NCBI RefSeq assembly: GCF_022539505.1
Contig: NC_061508.1
Coordinates: 66,163,754-66,227,753, forward strand
DNA from: Lolium rigidum
Lineage: Eukaryota; Streptophyta; Magnoliopsida; Poales; Poaceae
Direction: 5' to 3'
Length of the DNA stretch: 64,000 bases
The notes below the pieces were generated by a model. The model did no database searches and was not told the DNA's origin. It saw nothing but the letters and a program-made list of their open reading frames with translations. How positions within the stretch are numbered: position 1 is the stretch's first letter; every line of letters starts with the position of its first letter. Position numbers and translations under genes: made by a program. This document shows positions 20,399 to 31,926 of the stretch, one piece after another.

Positions 20399-21995
20399 TG
20401 ATACGTCTCAAACGTATCTATAATTTCTTATGTTCCATGCTACTTTTATGACAATACTCACATGTTTTATACACACTTTACATCATTATTATGCATTTTC
20501 CGGCACTAACCTATTGACAAGATGCCGAAGCGCCAGTTGTTGTTTTCTGCTGTTTTTGGTTTCAGAAATCCTACAAAGGAAATATTCTCGGAATTGGACG
20601 AAATCAACGCCCATGGTCTTATTTTTCCACGGAGCTTCCAGAAGACCGAAGAGCATACGAAGTGGGGCCACGAGGCGGCCAAACCATAGGGCGGCGCGGC
20701 CAGGGAGGGGCCCGCGCCGGCCTATGGTGTGGGGCCCTCGTGCCTCCCCCGACTCTGCCCTTCCGCCTACTTATACTCTCCGTCGCGAAAACCCTATTAC
20801 CGAGAGCCACGATACGGAAAAAGTTCCAGAGACGCCGCCGCCGCCAATCCCATCTCGGGGGATTCAGGAGATCGCCTCCGGCACCCTGCCGGAGAGGGGA
20901 ATCATCTCCCGGAGGACTCTACATCACCATGATCGCCTCCGGACTGATGTGTGAGTAGTTCATCCTTGGACTATGGGTCCATAGCAGTAGCTAGATGGTT
21001 GTCTTCTCCTCTTGTGCTATCATGTTAGATCTTGTGAGCTGCCTATCATGATCAAGATCATCTATTTGTAATGCTACAGGTTGTGTTTGTTGGGATCCGA
21101 TGAATATGGAATACTATGTCAAGTTGATTATCAATCTATCATATATGTGTTGTTTATGTTCGTGCATGCTCTCCGTTGCTAGTAGAGGCTCTGGCCAAGT
21201 TGACACTTGTAACTCCAAGAAGGAGTATTTATGCTCGATAGTGGGTTCATGCCTCCATTGAATGCGGGACGATGACGAGAAAGTTCTAAGGTTGTGGATG
21301 TGCTGTTGCCACTAGGGATAAAACATCAATACTTTGTCTAAGGATATTTGTGTTGATTATATTACGCACCATACTTAATGCAATTGTCTGTTGTTTGCAA
21401 GTTAATACTGGAAGGGGTGCGGATGCTAACCCGAAGGTGGACTTTTTAGGCATAGATGCATGCTGGATAGCGGTCTATGTACTTTGTCATAATGCCCTGA
21501 TTAAATATCATATTAGTCATCGTGATATGTATGTGCATTGTTATGCCCTCTCTATTTGTCAATTGCCCAACTGTAATTTTTTCACCCAACATGCTATTTC
21601 TTATTGGAGAGACACCACTAGTGAACTGTGGACCCCGGTCCATTCTTTTACATCTGAAATACAATCTACTGCAAACTCTGTTTTCTACTGTTCTTTGCAA
21701 ACAAACATCATTTTCCACACCATACGTTTAATCCTTTGTTTACAGCAAGCCGGTGAGATTGACAACCTCACTGTTAAGTTGGGGCAAAGTATTGTGATTG
21801 TGTTGTGCAGGTTCCACGTTGGCGCCGGAATCCCTGGTGTTGCGCCGCACTACACTCCGTCACCAACAACCTTCACGTGGCCCTTGACTCCTACTGGTTC
21901 GATATCCTTGGTTTCTTACTGAGGTAAAACTTGCTGCTGTACGCATCACACCTCCTCTTGGGGTTCCCAACAGACGTGTGTCTCACGCGCCATCA
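20399..21995 (+). mobile_element. Athila-like element B, 5' LTR (1597 bp)
   Basis: Starts TGATACGTCTCAAACG and ends CGCCATCA. Internal landmarks are the 'ccggcactaacctattgacaagatg' block, a GC-rich region with a weak TTATACT, the 'agtatttatgctcgatagtggg' block, and an end reading 'ttggggttcccaac'. The tRNA-Asp primer site follows at 22007. Length and sequence agree with the element F LTR (1598 bp once its LARD is removed). Confidence 0.88.
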
Positions 21996-22006
21996 AGCAA
22001 TTTTTC

Positions 22007-22024
22007 TGGCGCAGTTGCCGGGGA
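22007..22024 (+). other. Primer-binding site, tRNA-Asp type (element B)
   Basis: TGGCGCAGTTGCCGGGGA, one mismatch (A for C) to the tRNA-Asp complement. It lies 11 bp after the LTR end. Confidence 0.85.
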
Positions 22025-22099
22025 GATCAAGACACGCTGCAAGGGGAGTCTCCCACATCCAATCTCTTTACTTTGTTTTTGTCTTGCTTTACTTTATTT

Positions 22100-22231
22100 T
22101 ATTTACTGCTTTGTTTGCTCTCTATATTAAAAACACACAAAAAATTAGTTACTAGCTTTACCTTATTTACTGTCTTGTTTGCGTTCTCTATATTAAAAAC
22201 ACAAAAAAATTAGTTACTTGCATTTACTTTA
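22100..22231. repeat. Tandem 66-bp repeat in the leader of element B
   Basis: Two copies of a unit containing 'ctatattaaaaacaca' and 'aaaaaattagttact' (starts 22122 and 22188). The same doubled leader occurs in E (about 44690-44830, reversed) and F (about 61010-61120), just ahead of the first ATG. Confidence 0.75.
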
Positions 22232-22261
22232 TTTAGTTTGCTTTATTTACTACTGCTAAAA

Positions 22262-22972
22262 ATGAGTAATCCCGAAGTTGAAGTTCGTTCGTTTAAGCAA
22301 CAAGGGGGAGAAAGTTTTAAAGATGCTTGGTATAGAATTAGTGATGCTCATCATAGGTGCACTAAGAAACACTCCACTATTATCCTACTTAGGAACTTTT
22401 ATGTTGGTATCTCTAGCTGGAATAGGTATGTTCTTGATACTCTTGCGGGAGGTAATTTCCTAGGCACTCCTGCTTTAGAAGCTAGTTGCATTATTGAGAG
22501 TCTAGTTGGAATACCACCTGTTAATGAAGCTAAAATTGAAATCTCTCTTGAAGATGTCATGAAAAAGTTGGAGGCCATAGAGAAAAATCTTCCAAGTGTT
22601 GAGACTAAATTGGGAATATTACTTAATAACACTGATAAACTTGATAAAACTCTAAGTGGAATCAATGAGAGAATTGCGGTTTTAGAAACTTGTGCTACTC
22701 ATGATAATCGAACCCATATGATTAGTGAACTTGAAGAAGCTATGGGAACCTTGGGTTCAAATTTTTCTTCTCTTAAGCTTAAGGAGAAAGCTTATGTGGG
22801 TAAGGAGCAAAAGTTCATGTATGTCTCTAAGGTGCCTAAGCCAAAAAAATATTATAGGCCTAGAATTGACAAAGCCCTTAGCACCACTATGGATGATGGA
22901 GCACCTAAGATACCTATTGTGACAAATTGTGAAAGTTATAATGTTGATGCTTCATCTCTTGATAATACTTGA
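22262..22972 (+). CDS. Element B short gag-like ORF
   Basis: Intact ORF of 236 codons. I start it at the Met at 22262 (MSNPEVEVRSFKQQ), directly after the leader repeats; an in-frame Met lies at 22238. The first ~85 residues resemble part of a gag core ('SFKDAWYRISDAHHRC', 'LLRNFYVGISSWNRYVLDTL'). The middle (~95-190) is rich in Leu/Glu heptads and probably coiled coil ('EDVMKKLEAIEKNL', 'INERIAVLETC'). The end is basic, then 'YNVDASSLDNT' and a stop. That last motif also ends the gag-protease frames of E and F, so the ORF looks like a gag start fused to the end of a gag-protease frame by internal deletion. There is no zinc knuckle or protease. It could act as an RNA-binding or capsid partner, but that is a guess. 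Confidence 0.6.
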   Translation: MSNPEVEVRSFKQQGGESFKDAWYRISDAHHRCTKKHSTIILLRNFYVGISSWNRYVLDTLAGGNFLGTPALEASCIIESLVGIPPVNEAKIEISLEDVMKKLEAIEKNLPSVETKLGILLNNTDKLDKTLSGINERIAVLETCATHDNRTHMISELEEAMGTLGSNFSSLKLKEKAYVGKEQKFMYVSKVPKPKKYYRPRIDKALSTTMDDGAPKIPIVTNCESYNVDASSLDNT

Positions 22973-24929
22973 TTCACACTTTCTGCGCCAAGCTGAAAGG
23001 CGTTAAAACAAGCGCTTATGGGAGACAACCCATTATTTTACTTCTGCACTTTTGTTTTATATTTGAGTCTTGGAAGTTGTCACTACTGTAGCAACATCTC
23101 CTTATCTTTATTTTATTGCATTTTTGTGCCAAGTAAAGTCTTTGATAGTAAGGTTAATACTAGATTTGGATTACTGTGCAGAAATAGATTTCAAGCTGTC
23201 ACGAAATTGAGTAGCCTCGTCTGTAGGTAACTCAGAAAAATCTGCCAATTTACGTGCGTGATCCTCAGATATGTACGCAACTTTCATTCAGTTTGAGCTT
23301 TTTCATCTGAGCAAGTTAAATGTCCCTGAAAAATTCGTCTTTACGGACTGTTTTGTTTTGACAGATTCTGCCTTTTATTTCGCATTGCCTGTTTTGCTAT
23401 GTTCGATGGATTTATTTGTTCCATTAACTTTCAGTAGCTTTGTGCAATGTCCAGAAGTGTTAAGAATGATTATGTCACCTCTGAATATGTGAATTTTTGA
23501 TTATGCACTAACCCTCTAATGAGTTTGTTTTGAGTTTGGTGTGGAGGAAGTTTTCAAGGATCAAGAGAGGAGGATGATACAATATGATCAAGAAGAGTGA
23601 AAAGTCTAAGCTTGGGGATGCCCCGTGGTTCATCCCTGAATATTTCAAGAAGACTCAAGCATCTAAGCTTGGGGATGCCCAAGGCATCCCCTTCTTCATC
23701 GACAACTTATCAGGTCACCTCTAGTGAAACTATATTTTTATTCCGTCACATCTTATGTGCTTTACTTGGAGCGTCTGTTTGTTTGTATTTTTGTTTTTGT
23801 TTGAATAAAATCGGATCCTAGCATTCCTTGTTTGGGAGAGAGACAAGCTCCGCTGTTTCATATGAACACTGGTGTTCTTAGCTTTACTTTTAATGCTCAT
23901 GGCGAAGGTTGAAACTGCTTTGTTCATCGTTATTTGGTTGGAAACAAAAAATGCTTCATGTGGTAATTGGTATATTGTCTTGAATAATTTGATACTTGGC
24001 AATTGTTGTGCTCAAATAGATCATGTTTAAGCTCTTGCATCATTTACTTTGTACCCATTAATGAAGAACTACCATAGAGCTTGTTGAAATTTGGTTTGCA
24101 TGACTGGTCTCTCGAAAGTCTAGATATTTTCTGGTTAAGGTTTTTGAACAACAAGGAAGACAGTGTAGAGTCTTATAATGCTTGCAATATGTTCTTATGT
24201 AAGTTTTGTTGTACCGGTTTATACTTGAGTTTGCTTCAAACAACTTTGCTAGCCAAAGCCTTGTATTGAGAGGGATTACTTCTCGTGCATCCAAATCCTT
24301 GAGCCAAAAACTATGCCATTTGTGTCCACCATACCTACCTACTACATGGTATTTCTCTGCCATTCCAAAGTAAATTACTTGACTCGCTACCTTTAAAATT
24401 TCATTCCTTGTCTTTGCAATATATAGCTCATGGGAAAATAGCCTTAAAAACTATTGTGGTATTGAATATGTTACTTATGTATCTTATTTCTTATAAGTTG
24501 CTTGTTGAGCGGTAACCATGTTTATGGGGACGCCATCAACTATTTCACCTTTGTTGAATATCATGTGAGTTGCTATGCATGTTCGTCTTGTCTGAAGTAA
24601 GGGTGATTTATCATGATCAAATGGTTTGAGTATGCATATTGTTAGAGAAGAACATTGGGCCGCTAACTAAAGCCATGAATCATGGTGGAAGTTTCAGTTT
24701 GGACATTAATCCTCAATCTCTTATGAGAATATTATCTGTTGTTGAATGCTTATGCATTAAAGAGGAGTCCATTATCTGTTGTCTATGTTGTCCCGGTATG
24801 GATGTCTTAAGTTGAGATCTATCAAAAACGAGAAATCAAATGCGATCTATCTCCTTGGACCTTTGTACAAGGGACATAGAGGTACCCCTTTGTGACACTT
24901 GGTTGAAACATATGTTGTGCAATGATAAT
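22973..24929 (+). other. Element B 3' untranslated region, cut by LTR G
   Basis: Same 3' block as A, but it continues past 'ctctgccattc' (24365) for another 560 bp, to 24929. This extra part matches element E reversed (about 37280-36780). The polypurine tract and 3' LTR of B are not reached, because a minus-strand LTR begins at 24930. The hairpin GGGGATGCC/GGCATCCCC is at 23671-23691. No gene was seen. Confidence 0.8.
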
Positions 24930-26815
24930 TGATGTCTATGCACACTCCTTTTCCTGTAGACAGTGTTGGGCCTCCAAGAGCAGAGGTTTGTAGAACAACA
25001 ACAAGTTTTCCCTTAAGTGGATCACCCAAGGTTTATCGAACTCAGGGAGGAAGAGGTCAAAGATATCCCTCTCAAGCAACCCTGCAATCACGATAGAAGA
25101 AGTCTCTTGTGTCCCCAACACACCTAATACACTTGTCAGATGTATAGGTGCACTAGTTCGGCGAAGATATAGTGAAATACAAGTGGTATGAATGAATATG
25201 AGCAGTAGTAACGGACGCCGAGAAAATAGCTTGGCTGGCGTGCGGTTGATGGTAGTAATATTGCAGGAAGTAAAGATGCAGTAAAACAGTAAACAAATGA
25301 TGATTGCAGTATTTGGAAACAAGGCCTAGGGATCATACTTTCACTAGTGGACACTCTCAACATTGATGTAACATCCCAAGTTTCAACAATAATAAAATCA
25401 AGAGAGTGGTTTCAATTACTCAAAATTTGCAACAAACAAAAACTTTTTATATCCATATAGTGTCACATATAGTTTCATGCATATATGTGCTTTTCTTTTA
25501 TGCATTTGCCATGATGAGTGTTGATATGTTGATCACTTGCTATTAAACCCTAATTCATGATCATAGCACCCCTTTTGGAGAAAAATAAAAGAAATACAAA
25601 TTTGGGTCTAATACCCTCACATACACATAGGCCAATTATGCAAATCTTCACCAAAGGCCACCATGGCTTGATCTTTGGTTTCTAAAATACTTATATAACT
25701 CAAACAAACCCAAATGCATCAAAGAAACCAGAATCAAATCAAAATTTAACTCAAAACAATCTCACATATGATCATGGTTATTTGGGCACTTTTTAACATG
25801 ATCATCACTTTACCCCTCTGGTTTTATTCTTTCCTAATCTAAACTTGGTCAACCATTGACACCTCATCCAATACCATGTCAAAGTCTACAACTTTGATGT
25901 TGACCACCATGGCTAACTTTCACCAGGTTGACCAGTAGAGATTTGACAAGTGAGGACTTTGAATCAAAGTGAAGATGACCCCAAATTTGAAATTTTGCAA
26001 ATCAACTCCAAAATGAACACCACCACCACCATTATAACACAATAATTATATAAATAAGATGTACCAAAAAGAAATCCAAAATTCATCAAAAATGTTCTTG
26101 CGGGCATTGTGCCGAACACCTTGCAGGCAACTTTCCAGATTAGTGTTACTTGCTATTATCCAGTGGTTTCTTGCCTAAACCACTTTCAACTTGTGATCAT
26201 TAGCTCCTCCTGCAACCCCTGCATCAAGACTAGTCCTTGCCCTGGTCGATTAAAGTGAAGAAAGGGAGAGAAAAGCTCATGCCAAGTACCATGCCGGCCA
26301 CCTTTGATCATCCTCTCTCTGGCCTCTCTCTCTCAGCACCACCATGTCTCAGAACCTCCACTCATCACCACGATCCTGCCAGTGCACGGCCGAGCCTCGC
26401 CAAGCCACGGCATTGGCCAGAACGCACGCATCCAAAACCATGCCAGTGCACGCCGGTGCACGCGGTGAGCGCGCTCTCGCCGCGCCGCATACGTCGCGCG
26501 CTCGAGCGTCGTCGTCCTCCCCTGCACCAGCTAGCAATGCGTCGAGCATCCACTCACCACCCTCTACAAGCTAGACAATGTCCATAGCCTGCCCCTGCAC
26601 CGTCACCGTCGTCCTCGTCGGAATCATACCGCGGGTACTGCCATGATCATCGCATGCGCCCGAGCTCTCCCGTCACCTTTTCTCTGCGCCCGCTGCACGT
26701 TGAGCATCGCCAGGACGACGCCTATGCATAGCCGTCCTCGCCTTGCCCTTTCGATCACCATAGACGCCGCGCCATGGCCGCCCCTTCGCAGCACCCACGG
26801 CACCCCTTCGTCCGC

Positions 26816-26823
26816 TATAAATA
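26816..26823 (+). promoter_or_regulatory. TATA box of the LARD-like solo LTR
   Basis: TATAAATA in context CCGCTATAAATAGAGGAG, about 1450 bp into the LTR, followed by a C/T-rich stretch typical of plant transcription starts. Confidence 0.7.
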
Positions 26824-29013
26824 GAGGAGCTCTAAGCTCCATTTCTTCACACCATCTGCTCCCCTCTCATCCCTGCCTCTTCTCCACCCATCAATTCGAC
26901 ACTACCTCGCCGGAGACGCTCCAATTGCAAGCTCGTAGCCGCCGGAGCTCACGGAACATCGACATCGACTGGAGCCTCGCCGAGCTCCGCCGCTGTACCA
27001 GGGACTTCCTCATCTACTTCCACTTCACCGAGCAGCTTGCCCACGATCGCCGGCGGCCTGGTATGCCCTCCGACCCCCTGGTCACGCCGCCAGCACGTCG
27101 GGATCTCGTCGGAGACGACGACGATCCTCGACCGCTTGATCTCTTCTAATCCTACGGTGCACATCACGCGTACCGTTTCGCGCGGTTAAGAGCCACTGAC
27201 GGGTGGCCCCCACCTCGTCAGGGCGGCCCAGTTGCAGCCGATGCTCGCTGGGCCGTGCGTCGCGTTTTAAAATCGTTTCGGCCCAATTCCTTTTCCCGCG
27301 CAGCCCACGAATTCAAAATCTGTTTAAATAGTTTCAGTTCAAATTCCATACTAGTATCCACTTCTAAATTGAATAACTTTCAAACCAGTGCACCAAATTT
27401 AGCCAACTTTATATCGTTGGAAAGCTAAGAAAATTATCTAGCCAATGCCGCTGGTCCCATCTCCAAATTCATGGTAGAATTAAAATGCTAAAAATAACAA
27501 GTCAGGGACTTTTGCAACTTGAAACTTAATTTAAAATTCAACCAAAATTGATTTTGAGTTGATTCCAACTCTCATAAATCACAATTGATGTTCTTTAATT
27601 GTTTATGCTATAATATAGCCAAGTTGTTTGCATGATCATGTACTGGATCAAAATAATGGTTAAGTAGCCATTTCTAGTGCATTTAAATTGTGGAATTTAA
27701 ATCTTATAAATAGTATGAGAGCTACTCTCTCATTTAAATCTTGATCCTAAGTAATACAATAAGAGGAAATGACCTTAGGCTAATAAACCTATGATTGTTA
27801 TTACTTAGAGATTTTAAATCATTTAAATGTTAGTTTTAAATTGTATGAGGTGTAGCACCTCATTCAAATTATTACTCCCTCATAATAGATATGAAATGTT
27901 GACCTTGGTCAACTTATATTTCATACCTTATTATTATTTGTGGAGATTAAATCTTGATAGGATTTAATGAGAGGAAATTATCTTCTCCAAAGACTTAAAT
28001 AGCAAATCAAATAAATACTTATAATGAGAGGAAATTATTTTCCTCTTAAATAAGAACAAACCAAGTAATTCACCATGCCATGATGGATGTGATGTTAGAA
28101 TTAATTGTGTGAACCCTTTGGTGTGTTGTAGTATAGCATGCAAGTATTTGTGTGGTGATTGTGTACTCGTATTCGTATATAGACGCTAGTAACGAGGAAT
28201 ACTTGGAGGAGGGAAGCTACTCTCAAGAGGAGGAGGAAAACTTTGACTCCTATCCCCACCAAGGCAAGCTAATACTCTTGCTAACCACCATGATGCCATG
28301 CTCTACAAGAGCAAGGCACCATCACCCCTTTAATTTATTGTATTACCTATCCCATGTTTTTACCTTGCAATTATTTTGCTTATTTACTTCAAAGTACTTT
28401 TTGATTTATGATTCACTTGGTATAGAGTAGAACAAGATTTAAGGTTAGCTTAGAACAAATCAAAGCTAGATAGCACCCCTCATGAAATAGTTGCTAGTGC
28501 TAATCAAATAAAATTTGACTACTCTAGATGGGAACATGTGACTTTGAAATGAATTTGAAACCTTGGAATGAGGAGTCATTCCATTGAATGATTTTTGAAG
28601 GTGAATGTGACCAAGAGAAGATGGTGATTTTTGATATAAAACTGATATTGGTTTGAATGCGATACCCTTCCAATTATACAAGTACCCCCACAATACCTGA
28701 TTATGGGTAGGGCTTAACTAGAAACTTGTGTATTTTAGTATGGGTTCCCTCTAAACAAGCATCATAGGGGTTACGCCGAGGCTGCCTCCGTATATGGGAA
28801 ATGATGTGAATATGAGGTGAATGTATGACCCAAGCCCTGTGCAGTTCCCGGGTTAACAGTTGGTTTTCACCGGGAGGCCAAGCTCATGGGGAGAGGTGCC
28901 CATACTAGTATATATAAGTGAAAGGTTAAGGTTGATGATCCGCGTACTGAGTTACGCTGATTCGAGGTTATCCTCGACGGATGTAATCAAAAGTTGTGGC
29001 ACAAGAGTACAAC

Positions 29014-29063
29014 CTCTGCAGAGTGTTAAACCTATTCGAATAGCCGTGTCCACGGTTATGGAC
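29014..29063. repeat. Triple-palindrome module in the solo LTR
   Basis: CTCTGCAGAG (29014-29023), TATTCGAATA (29033-29042) and GTCC...GGAC arms (29048-29063), in that order. The same three lie at the same spacing, reversed, at 46048-46095 and 54312-54359 in the LARD. Confidence 0.8.
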
Positions 29064-31149
29064 GATTGGAAAGGCCATACTATTTCTGTTATCAGAATTT
29101 TTGATCTTAAAAAGGAATGATGAAGTGAAACGTGATTTGACTTGGATCACATATGATTTGTGGGAATGACACTAATGTTCCCACTTGAGTTAGTCTAGCA
29201 AATGATGAGTCTTTACTAAATGTTTGATAAACTAAACTTGGCTTTATGCAAATCAACCTAGAGCTTAGCACCCCTTACTACACTCAATAAGTAATTACCT
29301 TAGTATTGGTTTGCGAATACTTTAAAGTACTCATGGCTTTGCCCTGGCTATTCAAATGCCAGACTTTGAAGAGGAGCAACAGTATCAGGATGACGGACAA
29401 CAGGACGTCTACGATAACTAGGATCGTCTTCTAACGTCAAGCGTTGCCTGTGGAATAGATAGTCCACTACTACTACGCTTCCGCTACTTATGTGTGATGT
29501 TGAACAATCTATTTGTGTAATATTGGATCATGTGATCCGTTGTTGTAAGACAAGTATGTGTTGTAATAAATGATGACTCTGAACTACTTACTATTATGTC
29601 TCGCAAAAACAATCTTCCTGGGATTGCGATGTATGATATAATGGGCATCTGGACTTAAAAATACGGGTGTTGACAATTGATCACATAATAAAACCACTCT
29701 ACACTCTCTTGTTGGATGATGAACACCACTAATTGTGTAGGGCTACAAGAGCACCTCAATGCCGGAGTTAACAAGCTCCACAACATTCGATCTTCATATT
29801 TAAATAACCTTAGAGTGCATGATAGACCAACGCAATTATACCGAGTACTAACATAGCATGAACACTGTCACCATCAGGCTATGAAAGGAGGAATAGATCA
29901 CATCAATACTATCATAGTAATAGTTAACTTCATAATCTACAAGAGATCACAATCATAAACTACGCCAAGTACTACATGATGCACACACTGTCACCATTAC
30001 ATCATGGAGGAGGAATAGACTACTTTAATAACATCACTAAAGTAGCACATAGATTAATAGTGATATAAAGCACATTGCAATCATAAAGGAATATAAATAA
30101 GCACTTCACTATGCTATTCTGAATTACTCTACGGCAAGATAACGAACACTAATTCATCATGTAGGCAAACCTTAAAGATGTATTCCCAAGTACCAATAAA
30201 CACCCCACGCTGTCACTGTGAGAATTCATAGGAGGTACTAACACACCACAATTTCATAGAGACATCCAACTCAAATCATAACTCAGTGAATAAGTATTAT
30301 GTGAAATATAGCCTAAGAGACCCACACGGTGCACACACTGTCACCTTTACACACGTGGGACAAGGAGTCTCCGGAGATCACATAAGTAAAATCCACTTGA
30401 ATAGCATAACGACATCTAGATTACAAGCTCATCATATGGATCTCAATCATGTAAAGCAGCTCATGAGATCATTGTATTGAAGTACATGGGAGAGAGAGAT
30501 GAACCACTTAGCTACCGGTACAGCCCTTAGCCTCGATGGAGAACTACTCCCTCCTCATGGGAGACAGCAGCGTCGATGGAGATGGCGGTGGTGTCGATGG
30601 AGATGCCTTCCGAGGGCACTTCCCCGTCCCGGCGGCGTGCCGGAACAGAGACTTATGTCCCCCAGATCTTGGCTTCGCGATGGCGGCGGCTCTGGAAGGT
30701 TTCTCGTACCGTGGCTTTTTCGTATCGAAGATTTAGGTCAGGGGGCTTCTTATAGGCGAAGAGGCGGAGTCGGAGGGGGTATGGGGCCACCACACAGTAG
30801 GGGGGCGCGCCCCCCCTTGGGCCGCGCCGGCCACCTGTGTGGTGGGCCTGTGGCTCTCCTCCGGTCCCTCTCGGGTGTTCTGGAAGCTTCGTGGAATTAT
30901 AAGATGTTGGGCGTTGATTTCGTCCAATTCCGAGAATATTTCCTTACTAGGATTTCTGAAACCAAAAACAGCGAAAAACAGGAACTGGCACTTCGGCATC
31001 TCGTCAATAGGTTAGTTCCGGAAAACGCATAAAAACGACATATAATGTGTATAAAACATGTGAGTATCATCATAAAAGTAGCATGGAACATAAGAAATTA
31101 TAGATACGTTTGAGACGTATCAAGCATCCCCAAGCTTAGTTCCTACTCG

Positions 31150-31193
31150 CACTAGTAGGAAAAGCCTCATCAGTGGCGCACGAAAATTTGATT
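31150..31193 (+). mobile_element. Second CACTA transposon end, cut by a gap
   Basis: CACTAGTAGGAAAAG at 31150 resembles the CACTA termini common in grasses, and it is followed by 'cagtggcgcacgaaaa'. In element E the same target reads on without interruption (cctactcgccctcgag, about 36182-36198), so this is an insertion just after cctactcg. The rest is lost in the gap. Confidence 0.65.
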
Positions 31194-31293
31194 NNNNNNN
31201 NNNNNNNNNNNNNNNNNNNNNNNNNNNNNNNNNNNNNNNNNNNNNNNNNNNNNNNNNNNNNNNNNNNNNNNNNNNNNNNNNNNNNNNNNNNNN
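31194..31293. other. Assembly gap (100 N)
   Basis: Exactly 100 N. The left side is a CACTA end and the right side starts inside the protease of an X element. The missing sequence should include the rest of the CACTA element and the 5' LTR and gag of the X copy, unless the two sides were joined wrongly. Confidence 0.99.
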
Positions 31294-31926
31294 GAGTTTA
31301 GCGCTCCAGGACTAGACGGAGCACTCGTGGCGACAACGGATCGCGGCCCACGGCCGGTCATCTTTGAGAAGCCACGAGAGAAAAGCTACGTGCATCCGAA
31401 GGCCCCGTACTTACGAGGTTACATCAATGGGCAGCCTGTCAACAAGATGTTGGTGGACACCGGAGCGGCAGATTAACATTACGCCATACTCCATGCTACG
31501 TCGGTTGGGACGCTCCAGCTCGGATCTCGATCAAGACCAATGTGACATTGAGCGATTTCAACGGCCAAGCATCTGACGCACAAGGTGTTCTAAACGTGGA
31601 TCTGACCGTGGGAAGAAAAACGGTCCCTAGGACGTTCTTTATTGTCGACAGCAAGAGCTCCTATGCTGTCTTACTAGGGAGAGATTGGATCCACGCCAAG
31701 CTGTTGCATTCCATCCACGATGCACCAATGCCTAATACAATGGGATGGAGATGAAGTAGAAGTCGTCCACGCGGATGATTCAGCCGAGATTTCAACGGCT
31801 GGCATGAACGTTTGGGAGACATCGGGCCAAGAGCCACTCTCGAGCATCAATTTGGACGATCGCGAGCGCATCGACGTGACAAAGAACGGGGTGAGGCTGG
31901 TTTTATCCACCGGCCCGACCGTGTAA
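31294..31926 (+). pseudogene. X element (second copy) protease, frameshifted
   Basis: Aspartic protease of a Ty3/gypsy element. 'GYINGQPVNKMLVDTGAA' carries the catalytic DTGA at 31456-31467 and is followed at once by a stop (31474) from an indel. Reading resumes in another frame with 'TLSDFNGQASDAQGVLNVDL', 'FFIVDSKSSYAVLLGRDWIH' (the flap and LLGRDW block), shifts again near 31715 and ends '...GVRLVLSTGPTV' at 31926. The end resembles the tail of the gag frame of the first X copy ('VLSTGLNE', 7915), tying the two copies together. No RT follows. Confidence 0.8.

Larger units (their letters stand above)
25367..29675 (+). mobile_element. Solo LTR of a LARD-like family (4309 bp), TSD ATTGA
   Basis: Starts TGTAACATCCCAAG and ends GGGTGTTGACA. 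It is flanked by ATTGA at 25362-25366 and 29676-29680, a perfect 5-bp duplication in LTR G. I see no internal domain, primer site or second LTR, so it is a single LTR left by recombination. A TATA box (TATAAATA, 26816-26823) is followed by a C-rich leader-like stretch, then AT-rich DNA. Near its end lies a triple-palindrome module (29014-29063) shared with the LARD at 45071. Very long LTRs with little coding sequence are the mark of LARDs such as barley Sukkula; membership in that exact family is not shown. Confidence 0.85.
24930..31122 (-). mobile_element. Athila-like LTR 'G' (minus), split by a solo LTR
   Basis: On minus the LTR starts TGATACGTCTCAAACG at 31122 and ends ATAGACATCA at 24930. 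Its two pieces (31122-29681 and 25366-24930) join cleanly once the 4309-bp insert and one ATTGA are removed, giving about 1.88 kb. A TATAAGA lies at 30748-30754 on minus. To its right (31123-31139) is 'agcatccccaagcttag', the reversed polypurine tract, so this is a 3' LTR whose internal region lies to the right, cut by a CACTA end and a gap. Confidence 0.85.

Noticed and set aside
26643..27149. 168-codon ORF after the TATA box in the solo LTR, as a host gene
   Set aside because: GC-rich, no recognised domain, and lies wholly inside an LTR with perfect target duplication. No copy in the LARD LTRs to support coding.
24930..31122. LTR G as a complete solo LTR with target duplication
   Set aside because: The left flank (ataat) and right flank (agcat) differ, and a polypurine tract lies on the right, so it is a 3' LTR of a longer element.
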